A stretch of 64,000 nt of DNA from an uncultured Flavobacteriaceae bacterium (lineage in GTDB: Bacteria; Bacteroidota; Bacteroidia; Flavobacteriales; Flavobacteriaceae): the NCBI GenBank assembly GCA_947494715.1, contig CANLWG010000003.1, positions 1-64,000 on the forward strand. Direction: 5' to 3'. The notes under the pieces are model-generated. The model was not told the DNA's origin. It was given only the letters and a program-made list of their open reading frames with translations, and ran no database searches. This document shows positions 53,884-63,153 of this stretch, one piece after another (position 1 is the stretch's first letter; the number at the start of each line of letters is the position of its first letter). A program made the translations under genes and the position numbers.

Positions 53884-56313
53884 ATGTTTCGAAATTATCT
53901 AAAGACAGCTTGGAGAAGCCTTATTAAAAATAAGCTTCAAACCACTATAAATCTTCTGGGCCTAACCGTGGGTACGGTTTGTTGCCTCAGTATTTTGGCT
54001 TATGTGAATGCACAATTTGGGTACGATACCCATCATGAGAATGCTTCTGACCTATATCGGGTTAGAACAAAGAACAAGAGCATAAAGAACAATAGTATAG
54101 ATTCTGATTTTGGTACGGCCAGTCCCCCAATAGCGTTTGCCCTAAAAGAGGATTTTCCGGAAGTGTCCGAAGTATGTCGTATCGTTTATTTTGGGGAGGG
54201 CAATGAACAATTATTACGGGTCTCGGACAGTAATGAGGGGTACTACGAACCTAGGGGGTATGTAGCCGATTCTACCTTTTTTAGACTATTTAAATATCCC
54301 CTTTTGGAAGGTAATGGCAACGAGGCCTTAAAAGCCCCGAACAGTATGGTGCTTTCTTCCGTCTTGGCCCAAAAACTCTTCGGGACCGAAAGGGCGTTGA
54401 ACAAAACCTTGGTCTTGGGAGCAGGAGAGCAGCAAATGAACATTACGGTTACCGGAGTGTTCCAAGAGGGCATACATAAAACCCATCTTAATCCAAATTA
54501 TGTTTTAAGTATGACCTCACCTGGAATAGGGGCTTACGTAAGAAGTGTTCAGAATTTTGCAACACAGAATTTTGTACATAGTTATTTAAAACTCGTTCCC
54601 GGGGCCGATGCCATGGCAATGGAGAAAAAACTCCCGGAATTTTTACAGGCAAGGGGATCAAGCGATTTGGCCGCGTCCGGGTTTGATAAAACACTGTTAC
54701 TGCAACCTGTAAAGGATATCCATCTGTATTCCAAAGGGATTGAAATGCAGATTGATGCCGTTTCCAATATTGAATATCTATACGCCCTTCTGTTATTGGC
54801 GGCGATCATTCAATTGGTCGCTTGCATCAACTTTGTGAATCTCAGTACGGCAAGGGCAGGCAAGCGTGCCAAGGAAATAGGTGTACGTAAAACCGTAGGT
54901 GCCGAAAAAGGATCCCTGATCAAACAGTTTTTGGGAGAATCCGTACTGTTGTCCTTGATCGCGGTGGTAATCTGTATCCCCATAACCATTGCATTATTGC
55001 CATTTATGAACGCTTTGACGGAAGGCAATTTAGTTTTTTCAGATGTCCTGAATTTTAGGATACTAATGCTTCTATTCGTTGTTGGGATGGTTACCGGGCT
55101 TTTAGCAGGATTTTATCCGGCCCTTGTCCTGTCTGCCATAAAACCGGTAAAGGTACTCAAGGGAATAATCGATGTTAAATCCGGGAATGGGAATTTTAGA
55201 AAGGCCTTGGTCGTATTTCAGTTTATAGTTTCCATAACCCTGGTTACTGCCGTAATCATCGTTACCCAGCAATTAAAATACGCCCAGACCAAGGATATGG
55301 GCTTTGATAAGGAAAACCTGCTGGCCGTACGTCTGGGCACCCAGGATGCACGGGACAAGTATGATGCCATCCAGTCCCAGATGACATCCATTTCCGGGGT
55401 CTCTCAGGTGGCAGGCACCAATACCTATCCTTCCGGCCTGATCATGAGGGATATGGGTATGCATTTGCCGGGAATGGATGATACCAATCAGACCGGGGTC
55501 TTTTATAATGGCATAACAGAAAACTATTTCAACACAACAGGCACAAAATTATTAGCTGGTAGGGCATTAAGGGCAAACGATAGCAGCCAAGTGATAGTGA
55601 ATCAAGCCACTTTGGACGAGTTCAACATTAAACTGGAGGATGCCTTGGCATCAACACTAGTACAGACCTATGAAGGGGAGAGCTCCACTTATGAAATCGT
55701 CGGTGTTGCCGAAAATTATCATTTTGCCACTTTAAAATCGGCCATAGATCCTATTCTACTATATAATGATACCAGTCCGGATTGGGTCGTCCTAAAAACG
55801 GAAACCAAGGACTTTAGAACCTTGCTCGCAAATCTGGAGGATACATGGAAATCTATTAATCCAAGTACCCCTTTCGTCTATACCTTCATTGATAAAGAAG
55901 TGGAGAAATTATTTGCCGAAGAAAAACGTCTGGGTCAAATTTCCTTGGTGTTTACCTTATTGGCCATATTGATCAGTTGTCTTGGACTTTTCGGTCTGGT
56001 GTCCTACGTTGCCGAACAGAAGAAGAAGGAGATTGGAATCCGAAAAGTTCTGGGAGCCAGTATCAACTCCGTGGTACAGCTCCTGACCAAGGATTTTCTA
56101 AAACTTGTCGGGATTGCCTTTTTGATCGGCTCTCCCATAGCCTATTATTTTATGCAACGCTGGTTGGAGGGTTTTACCTATAAAATCGAAATTGAATTCT
56201 GGGTATTTATCCTCGCGGGAGGTTTTGCTTTGTTCATCACCTTGCTCACGGTCGGTTTCCAATCGATAAAATCCGCCATTGCCAATCCGGTAAAAAGTTT
56301 ACGCACGGAATAA
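53884..56313 (+). CDS. Fused FtsX/MacB-type ABC permease (P14), pair with P13
   Basis: An 809-residue permease adjacent to P13 (45 bp) and most like it. It starts MFRNYLKTAWRSLIKNKLQTTINLLGLTVGTVCC. Coupling helices: KRAKEIGVRKTVGAEKGSLI and QKKKEIGIRKVLGASINSVV. The last 110 residues are nearly identical to P13, while the periplasmic domains differ more (for example CRIVYFGEGNEQLLRVSDSNEGYYEP in pieces of the first domain, and GTNTYPSGLIMRDMGMHLPG in the second). Conserved membrane parts with changed periplasmic parts are what one expects if the domains outside the membrane decide the substrate. It ends NPVKSLRTE. Confidence 0.93.
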   Translation: MFRNYLKTAWRSLIKNKLQTTINLLGLTVGTVCCLSILAYVNAQFGYDTHHENASDLYRVRTKNKSIKNNSIDSDFGTASPPIAFALKEDFPEVSEVCRIVYFGEGNEQLLRVSDSNEGYYEPRGYVADSTFFRLFKYPLLEGNGNEALKAPNSMVLSSVLAQKLFGTERALNKTLVLGAGEQQMNITVTGVFQEGIHKTHLNPNYVLSMTSPGIGAYVRSVQNFATQNFVHSYLKLVPGADAMAMEKKLPEFLQARGSSDLAASGFDKTLLLQPVKDIHLYSKGIEMQIDAVSNIEYLYALLLLAAIIQLVACINFVNLSTARAGKRAKEIGVRKTVGAEKGSLIKQFLGESVLLSLIAVVICIPITIALLPFMNALTEGNLVFSDVLNFRILMLLFVVGMVTGLLAGFYPALVLSAIKPVKVLKGIIDVKSGNGNFRKALVVFQFIVSITLVTAVIIVTQQLKYAQTKDMGFDKENLLAVRLGTQDARDKYDAIQSQMTSISGVSQVAGTNTYPSGLIMRDMGMHLPGMDDTNQTGVFYNGITENYFNTTGTKLLAGRALRANDSSQVIVNQATLDEFNIKLEDALASTLVQTYEGESSTYEIVGVAENYHFATLKSAIDPILLYNDTSPDWVVLKTETKDFRTLLANLEDTWKSINPSTPFVYTFIDKEVEKLFAEEKRLGQISLVFTLLAILISCLGLFGLVSYVAEQKKKEIGIRKVLGASINSVVQLLTKDFLKLVGIAFLIGSPIAYYFMQRWLEGFTYKIEIEFWVFILAGGFALFITLLTVGFQSIKSAIANPVKSLRTE

Positions 56314-56333
56314 ACCATTAAAAACGAATAGTG

Positions 56334-58762
56334 ATGCTAAGGAATTATTTTAAAACAGCTTGGAGGACCATCCTAAAGAACAAGGCATTGTTTTCGATCA
56401 ATATCATAGGACTTTCTTTGGGAATCGCTACCTGTTTGGCCATTACACTATTTGTGGTGGATGAATTGAGTTACGATCGTTTTAATGAAAAGGCCGACCA
56501 GATGGCGCGAGTAATATTAAAGGCCAAACTGGGGGATGAAATCATAAGGGAATCATCGGTTCCGGCACCCGTGGCAGCAACTTTGGTGGAAGAATTCCCT
56601 GAAGTTTTGGATGCTACCCGCATCAGTAATACGAATGGCCTGCAAAAGGTAACCTATAAGGAGAACACCATCAGAAAGGGAAAAATGGTCTTTGTGGATC
56701 CCAACTTTTTTGAACTGTTTACCTTACCCTTGGTAAAAGGAGATGCAGATTCTGCATTAAGTCGGCCCAATACTGTGGTACTGACCAGAAATCAAGCAGA
56801 GACATACTTTGGCAAAGAAGATCCACTCAATAAGGTCATTACCATTGAAGATCGGGGATTATATACGGTAACCGGTGTCATTGAGGAAGTTCCGGCGAAT
56901 TCCCATTTTCACTTCGACCTTTTTGCCTCAATGGAAGGGAATCCGGACGCCAAAAATCAAAGATGGATGCAGGGAAGTTATACCTCGTACCTCCTACTTG
57001 CAGAGGGAACAAACCTGAATCAATTTGAAAATAAGCTACCTGCCATTGTAAAGAAGTATATGGGGTCTCAGTTGGAGGAAGGATTGGGAATGACCTATGA
57101 AAAGTTCTTGGAAACAGGGAATGAGGTAGGTTTATATCTTCAACCTTTGAAGGATATACACCTCTATTCGAATTTTACGGGAACCGGAGATTTTGAAGCG
57201 GGCGGGGATATCAATACCGTTTATATGTTTTCGGCCATCGCCTTGTTTATGCTTTTAATAGCTTGTATCAATTTTATGAACCTTTCCACTGCCGGTGCTT
57301 CAAAAAGGGTAAAGGAAATAGGTATGCGGAAAGTTTTGGGTTCTAGAAAAGGACAATTGATAGGTCAGTTTTTGACAGAGTCCCTGATCGCCGCATTGAT
57401 TGCGATGGTAATAGGGTTCATTATACTCGCCTTGGCTTTACCATATTTTAATAATCTCTCCGGCAAATCCTTGGAAATCGATTACCTTTTTAGCCCTCAG
57501 GTCGTATTGGCCCTTATTGGCCTAACTTTGTTGACTAGCTTTTTGGCCGGAGGGTATCCTGCCTTTTTTATGTCATCCTTTAAACCTATTCAAACCTTAA
57601 AAATAGGTTTACTACCCATGGAGGTAAGGGTATTAGAAGCGGTCTTGTAGTGTTCCAGTTTGTGATATCCGTAGGTCTTATAATCGGTACGTTGGTCGTG
57701 GGCCAGCAGATGGACTATATTCAGAATAAGGACATCGGATATAATCGGGAGCAATTGATCGTGGTTCGGGATGCCTTTTTATTGGGGAACAATGTGCCAG
57801 CATATAAAGATGAACTCCTAAATAACCCTAATGTTTTAAATGTTTCCAACTCTTCCTTTATACCCGCCGGCCCTACTGATAACAATATGCAGATGATATC
57901 CCCGGTCCACAGTACCGAATTGAAAAGACGGACCAATTTTTACTTTGTAGATGAGGAGTACATCCCAACCATGGGAATGGAAATAATTGCTGGAAGGAAC
58001 TTTTCCAAAGAGTTCGGCACGGATAGTACCAATGTTATTATTAATGAAACAGCCATCAAGACCTTTGGATTGGAAGGAAACCCCATTGGGCAAACCGTAC
58101 TGCGTTCAACGGATTTGGAAGGAGGTAGGGAAAGGTTGAATATTATAGGTGTTGTAAAGGATTTTCACGCAAGATCCTTGCACGAACCGATTGAGCCTTT
58201 GATGATGATGCTAAGTAACAATGAGGTTACCGGGCTCATTGTTAAAAGCAAAACGGCAGATATCTCCAGCCTCATCGGCAACATGAGGAACGAGTGGGAG
58301 TCATTTGGATCTGGGGAAATTTTTGACTATGCCTTTTTGGACGAATTATATAATGAGACCTATTTCAAGGAACAAAATATGAATGCAATCCTAAGAATTT
58401 TTGCATTGCTCACGATATTCGTGGCTTGCTTGGGGCTCTTTGGATTGGTCACCTTTACCGCGGAACAACGATTTAAGGAAATAGGGATACGAAAAGTATT
58501 GGGTTCCTCGGTACCTCAGATCGTAGGTTTACTGGCCAAGGATTTTTTAAAACTGATCCTAATTTCCATGGTAATTGCGCTTCCATTGGGATACTACCTG
58601 ATGGGCAAATGGCTTCAGGATTTTACCTATCGCATAGAAATGGAATGGTGGGTATTTGGTTTAGCGGGGGGCATTACCTTGCTCATCGCCTTTTTGACCA
58701 TAAGTTATAGAAGCATACAAGCGGCGAATGCCAACCCCATAAAAAGCTTACGAACGGAATAA
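56334..58762 (+). pseudogene. Fused FtsX/MacB-type ABC permease (P15) split by a one-base frameshift
   Basis: Two frames together encode one permease. The first runs from ATG 56334 (MLRNYFKTAWRT) to a TAG at 57648-57650, covering TM1, the first periplasmic domain, TM2-TM4 and the link after TM4. The second continues in the +2 frame from about 57602 to 58762 with TM5 onward (GLVVFQFVISVGL), the second coupling helix (QRFKEIGIRKVLGSSVPQIV) and NPIKSLRTE. Adding one A to the A5 run at 57598-57602 restores a continuous reading (TLKNRFTTHGGKGIRSGLVV) of about 809 residues. This may be a real mutation, a slippage-prone site that is bypassed, or an assembly error. The second half has its own possible GTG start at 57650. 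Confidence 0.85.
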
Positions 58763-58771
58763 ATCAAATCT

Positions 58772-59602
58772 ATGAAAGCGAAATTGTTAACTACATTATT
58801 TGGCATCTGCCTTTCAGTGGCAATTGCTCAGGATGGGACCGAAGTGCCCTACGGTTATAATGAAAGTGTCGGCAAATATTTTGAAGTCTCGGAGAATACG
58901 AAACTGTATTATGAAATTTATGGGGAGGGTGAGCCAATCCTGATGCTTCACGGGGGTGTTTATGGTTACATCGATGAGTTTGAATTCTTTATCGATTCAC
59001 TTTCAAAAAACTATCAAGTTGTTTGTTTGGGGACCAGGGGGCATGTAAAATCTGATATTGGACATGAGCCTTTTACCTATGATCAACGGGCCAAGGATGC
59101 AAAGAAGCTCATGGAGCATTTGAACATTGAAAAAGCGAAGGTCATTGGATTCTCAGATGGAGGTTACACAGCGTACCAATTGGCTGCCGACTATCCTAAG
59201 GCAGTTGAAAAGATGGTCGTAATAGGAGCAGGTGACCGTCCTGAAGGGTCAGGGGTAAATTATGGCTATTCCGAGGAGAAATTAATGAAAGAGGCGGGAG
59301 GATATTTCAAAAAACGACTGGCTGCCATGCCGGAACCAAAGCGATGGAATGAAAGCTTACAATGGCTAAATGCACTTTATGAAAATGAAGTGGTGAGTGA
59401 AAAGGTTTTCAAAAAAATTGAATGTCCCGTATTGCTTATGGCGGGAGATAAGGATCAATACTCAAATCCTGAAACCCTGTTAAAGGCACATGGATTCATA
59501 AAGGAATCGCATTTGTCCATCATCCCCGGATGTGACCATGTGGTTTTCTATTGTAACTGGAATGCGGTTTGGGCCGTTGTTAAACCATTTTTAAAAAACT
59601 GA
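58772..59602 (+). CDS. Secreted alpha/beta hydrolase embedded in the permease array
   Basis: A 276-residue alpha/beta hydrolase with a signal peptide (about 1-19, ending AIAQ), so it acts in the periplasm or outside. The oxyanion strand is LMLHGGVYG (about 53-61), the nucleophile Ser lies in GFSDGG (about 125-130), the acid is probably Asp in AGDKDQYS (about 229-236) and the base is His in GCDHVV (about 258). It starts 10 bp after P15 and ends 2 bp before P16, so it is firmly inside the operon. It could hydrolyse an ester or lactone handled by the export system, such as a lipid or peptide; that is inference. Confidence 0.9.
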   Translation: MKAKLLTTLFGICLSVAIAQDGTEVPYGYNESVGKYFEVSENTKLYYEIYGEGEPILMLHGGVYGYIDEFEFFIDSLSKNYQVVCLGTRGHVKSDIGHEPFTYDQRAKDAKKLMEHLNIEKAKVIGFSDGGYTAYQLAADYPKAVEKMVVIGAGDRPEGSGVNYGYSEEKLMKEAGGYFKKRLAAMPEPKRWNESLQWLNALYENEVVSEKVFKKIECPVLLMAGDKDQYSNPETLLKAHGFIKESHLSIIPGCDHVVFYCNWNAVWAVVKPFLKN

Positions 59603-59604
59603 TT

Positions 59605-61983
59605 ATGTTCAAAAATCACCTTAAAATCGCTTGGCGGAACCTCAAAAGAAACCCCCTATTCTCATTGATTAATATCCTAGGACTTTCTACGGGAATGGCC
59701 AGTGCCTTCCTAATTTATTTTTGGGTTACGGATGAAACCATGGTAGACAAGTTTCATGTAAATGAGCCAAATCTTTATCAAATACTAATGAAGAGCGAGG
59801 AGAATGGCATAATAAGAACACTCGAAGGAACTCAGGGCCCACTTTCGGAGGCAATGGAGAAAGAATTGCCCGAAGTAGAGCACGCCCTAACTGTTATGGA
59901 TGGTGGAAAGCTGGGTATGAGCATTACCTTTAAGAATGAAGAGAATTTGTTTAAAACTGCAGGACTTTTTGCCAGTAAAACTTTTTTTGACGCCTTTTCT
60001 TTTCCGCTAATTCGTGGCACCGCCTCTCAGGTAATGTCCGACAAGGATGCGGTTGTCATTTCGGAGAATTTTGCTATAAAGTTATTCGGATCGGTCGAAA
60101 ACGCCGTGAATCGTCAAATGGAATATAATATGTTTGGTAATGAACATTCCGCCAAAGTAACCGGAGTGTTCAAAAATGTGCCTAACAATTCAACATTAAA
60201 ATTCAATTTTGTAGCCACCAGGCAAAAACTGCTGGAAGACATTTGGACCAATGGACAGGTATGGACCAATACCGGACCAGACACCTATGTATTGTTGAAG
60301 CCAAATGTTGATATTGCCGCCTTTAATTCAAAAATCGAAAGATTTATAGACAAATATGATGAATATAATACGTTCAGTCTTTTTTCCAGAAAATTCTCGG
60401 ATGCGTATTTAAAAGGGAACTATGAAAATGGAGTTCAAAGCGGGGGAAGGATTACCTACGTAAAACTATTCTCTTTTATCGCCTTGTTGGTTTTGCTTAT
60501 TGCCTGCATCAATTTTATGAACTTGTCCACGGCGAGGGTCTCACGTAGGTTTAAGGAAATAGGGATTAAAAAGACCTTGGGGAGTACCAAAAGAAATTTG
60601 GTAATTCAGTTTTTGTCAGAGTCCATCTTCATCACATTTCTTTCATTGGTATTGGCCCTAGTACTGGTCATTTTACTTATACCGGTCTTTAACTTTATTT
60701 CGGGAAAAGAGCTTGGCATGGATTTGATCTTTCAACATATGTCCATACTTCTTTTTGGCACGCTAGTAACAGGATTTATATCCGGGAGCTACCCCGCATT
60801 TTATCTATCCGGTTTTAGTCCGTTGGCAACATTAAAAGGCAAATTTCAGGGCAAAGGGTTAGAATTATTTGCCCGTAAGGGGTTAGTGGTCTTTCAATTT
60901 ATGGCTTCTTTGGTATTGATCATATCGGTATTGATTATTAATGACCAGATAAATTTTGCCCTTACCAAGCCCATGGGGTATCAAAAGGAAAATTTAGTAC
61001 ATTTTGATCTTGAAGGAAAGGCGTACGAAAATGCACCGGTATTATTTGATGAGATTGAAAAAATTGATGGCGTTGAAAGTGTAGGCGGCATAAGTGAATC
61101 CCTTATCAGGGAGGATGGCGGCTCATCTACCTATGGTATAGACTGGCCGGGGAAAGCTGAAAACCTGGAGATTGATTTTGTACTTCGCCGGATAGATGAA
61201 AACTTGATACAGACCATGAACATTGAAATGTTGGAAGGTGATGCATTTACACAGGAACTTGGGGCTCCCGAATCCTATCTTGTACTTAATGAGGAGGCCA
61301 TAAACTTAATGGGATTAAAGGATCCCATAGGAAAAAAAATACAACTTTGGGGCGAGGACAAGACCATTTTAGGGGTCATGAAAAACTTCCATACAGCTTC
61401 GGTCATGCAACCTATTTCTCCAGTGGTATTTAGGTACGCCCCCAATCTTGATTTGGCCATGGTCAGAATACAGCTAGGTACTGCAACCAAGACCATTGAA
61501 AGTATTAAGCAGGCCTATACCAGCTTTAACCCGGGCTTTAATTTTAATTTTGGCTTTCAAGATCAATCCTTAAATGCACAGTATCTTACAGAGCAGCGTA
61601 TTTTAAGCCTCTCCAAGTATTTTGCTTTCTTGGCTATTTTTATTTCTTGTCTCGGCTTATTTGGTCTAGCGGCCTTCAATACCGAGTTAAGGACAAAAGA
61701 AATCGGCATTCGTAAAGTATTGGGATCAACATCGCTAGGAATACTGAGATTGCTATCATCGGATTTTATAAAATTAATTGTATTATCCATTGCATTGGCA
61801 ACGCCTATAGCTTGGTATGCTATGAGCGATTGGTTATTACAATTTGCGTATAGGATTACTATCGGTTGGTGGGCCTTCGCTTTATCCGGCGTTTTGGCCA
61901 TATCAATAGCAATGATCACCATAAGCTTTCAAGCGATCAAAGCCGCAAATGCTAACCCGGTAAAAAGCTTGCGTACGGAATAG
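59605..61983 (+). CDS. Fused FtsX/MacB-type ABC permease (P16)
   Basis: A 792-residue permease two bases after the hydrolase stop, so probably translationally coupled. It starts MFKNHLKIAWRNLKRNPLF. The first periplasmic domain has YQILMKSEENGIIRTLEGTQ. The first coupling helix is the variant SRRFKEIGIKKTLGSTKRNL, with Lys instead of Arg in IRK; the second is normal (RTKEIGIRKVLGSTSLGIL). The second periplasmic domain has the polar loop LIREDGGSSTYG. It ends NPVKSLRTE. TM1 about 20-40. The next gene follows after 51 bp. Confidence 0.93.
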   Translation: MFKNHLKIAWRNLKRNPLFSLINILGLSTGMASAFLIYFWVTDETMVDKFHVNEPNLYQILMKSEENGIIRTLEGTQGPLSEAMEKELPEVEHALTVMDGGKLGMSITFKNEENLFKTAGLFASKTFFDAFSFPLIRGTASQVMSDKDAVVISENFAIKLFGSVENAVNRQMEYNMFGNEHSAKVTGVFKNVPNNSTLKFNFVATRQKLLEDIWTNGQVWTNTGPDTYVLLKPNVDIAAFNSKIERFIDKYDEYNTFSLFSRKFSDAYLKGNYENGVQSGGRITYVKLFSFIALLVLLIACINFMNLSTARVSRRFKEIGIKKTLGSTKRNLVIQFLSESIFITFLSLVLALVLVILLIPVFNFISGKELGMDLIFQHMSILLFGTLVTGFISGSYPAFYLSGFSPLATLKGKFQGKGLELFARKGLVVFQFMASLVLIISVLIINDQINFALTKPMGYQKENLVHFDLEGKAYENAPVLFDEIEKIDGVESVGGISESLIREDGGSSTYGIDWPGKAENLEIDFVLRRIDENLIQTMNIEMLEGDAFTQELGAPESYLVLNEEAINLMGLKDPIGKKIQLWGEDKTILGVMKNFHTASVMQPISPVVFRYAPNLDLAMVRIQLGTATKTIESIKQAYTSFNPGFNFNFGFQDQSLNAQYLTEQRILSLSKYFAFLAIFISCLGLFGLAAFNTELRTKEIGIRKVLGSTSLGILRLLSSDFIKLIVLSIALATPIAWYAMSDWLLQFAYRITIGWWAFALSGVLAISIAMITISFQAIKAANANPVKSLRTE

Positions 61984-62034
61984 AGAACATATGAATTTGA
62001 AATAAAAGGATACGAAAACACAAAACACCAGAAA

Positions 62035-63141
62035 ATGAAAACCAAACAGATTGCCACTTTTTTATTGATCCTTTGCACTTTAGGACTAAAGGCGCAAATA
62101 AGCTTTCCGGCGGATGGAAACAAGAAAGCATCAGTATCGGAATTTATTGGAATTACGGAAGTAAAAATCAAGTATTCCCGGCCCGGGGTAAAGGGCAGGG
62201 AGGGCAAAATCTGGGGCAACCTGGTGCATTACGGTTTTGCGGATCTGGGCTATGGTACCAGTAAGGCGGCACCTTGGCGTGCAGGAGCCAATGAAAATAC
62301 CACCATTGAGTTTTCTACGGATGTATTTATCGAGGATCAACCTTTGGAGAAGGGCAAATATGGGTTCTTCATTGCTATGGGCCCTGAAAAAGCCACTCTG
62401 GTCTTTTCTAAATTCAATACGGCCTGGGGCAGTTTTTATTACAAGGAAAAGGATGATGCCCTACGGGTTGAGGTTCCAGTGGTAAAGTTGGATGAAAGCA
62501 TGGAATGGTTAAAATATGAATTCAACGACCAGACCAAGAACAGTGCCGTGGTCTCCTTGCAATGGGAAAAGATAAAGATTCCCTTTAAGGTCTCCGTAGA
62601 CTTGAATAAAATTCAGGTAGAAGCCTTTCGAAGGGAGGTAGACTCCGGTATTTTCTACCGTTACTGGCAGAACTTGCACATGGCAGCCAATTATTGTTTG
62701 GTAAACAACATCAATTTAGAGGAAGCTCTTAGTTGGGCCGATCGCTCCATCAATTCCTACTTTGGGGAATCCAATTTTAAGACACTGTCTACCTATGCCG
62801 GATTGCTCGGAAAACTCGATCGGCAAAAGGAAGCCGATTCCATTATACAAAAGGCCCTTCCTATGGGCACCGCTCAGGATTTGTTTTCCTATGGCATTGG
62901 CCTTAACAAAATGGAACAGCATGAGGAAGCTCTAAAAATCTTCAAAAGCAACTATGACCAAAACCCGGAGGATGTTTATGCTCATTTGGGGATGGTGAGT
63001 GGGCACTATCATATAGGCGATAAAAAGAAGGCCCTGAAATTTTGCAAATCGGCAAAGGAAAGAACTACCAATCAGATGTTCCTGTCCTATATAGAAGGTC
63101 TTATCAAGGACATAAACGAAGGCAATGAAATTTTCAAATAA
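62035..63141 (+). CDS. DUF2911 domain protein with TPR repeats
   Basis: A 368-residue exported protein: signal peptide (about 1-20, ending LKAQ), a DUF2911 beta domain (about 22-165) with the family markers KYSRPGVKGREGKIWG, WRAGANENTTIEF and KGKYGFF, then helical TPR-like repeats (about 210-360, for example EEALKIFKSNYDQNPEDVYA). The DUF2911 function is not established. The TPR part suggests a protein partner in the periplasm. It sits between P16 (51 bp) and P17 (12 bp) on the same strand and is probably part of the same transcription unit. Confidence 0.88.
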   Translation: MKTKQIATFLLILCTLGLKAQISFPADGNKKASVSEFIGITEVKIKYSRPGVKGREGKIWGNLVHYGFADLGYGTSKAAPWRAGANENTTIEFSTDVFIEDQPLEKGKYGFFIAMGPEKATLVFSKFNTAWGSFYYKEKDDALRVEVPVVKLDESMEWLKYEFNDQTKNSAVVSLQWEKIKIPFKVSVDLNKIQVEAFRREVDSGIFYRYWQNLHMAANYCLVNNINLEEALSWADRSINSYFGESNFKTLSTYAGLLGKLDRQKEADSIIQKALPMGTAQDLFSYGIGLNKMEQHEEALKIFKSNYDQNPEDVYAHLGMVSGHYHIGDKKKALKFCKSAKERTTNQMFLSYIEGLIKDINEGNEIFK

Positions 63142-63153
63142 ATAAGAAGAACC

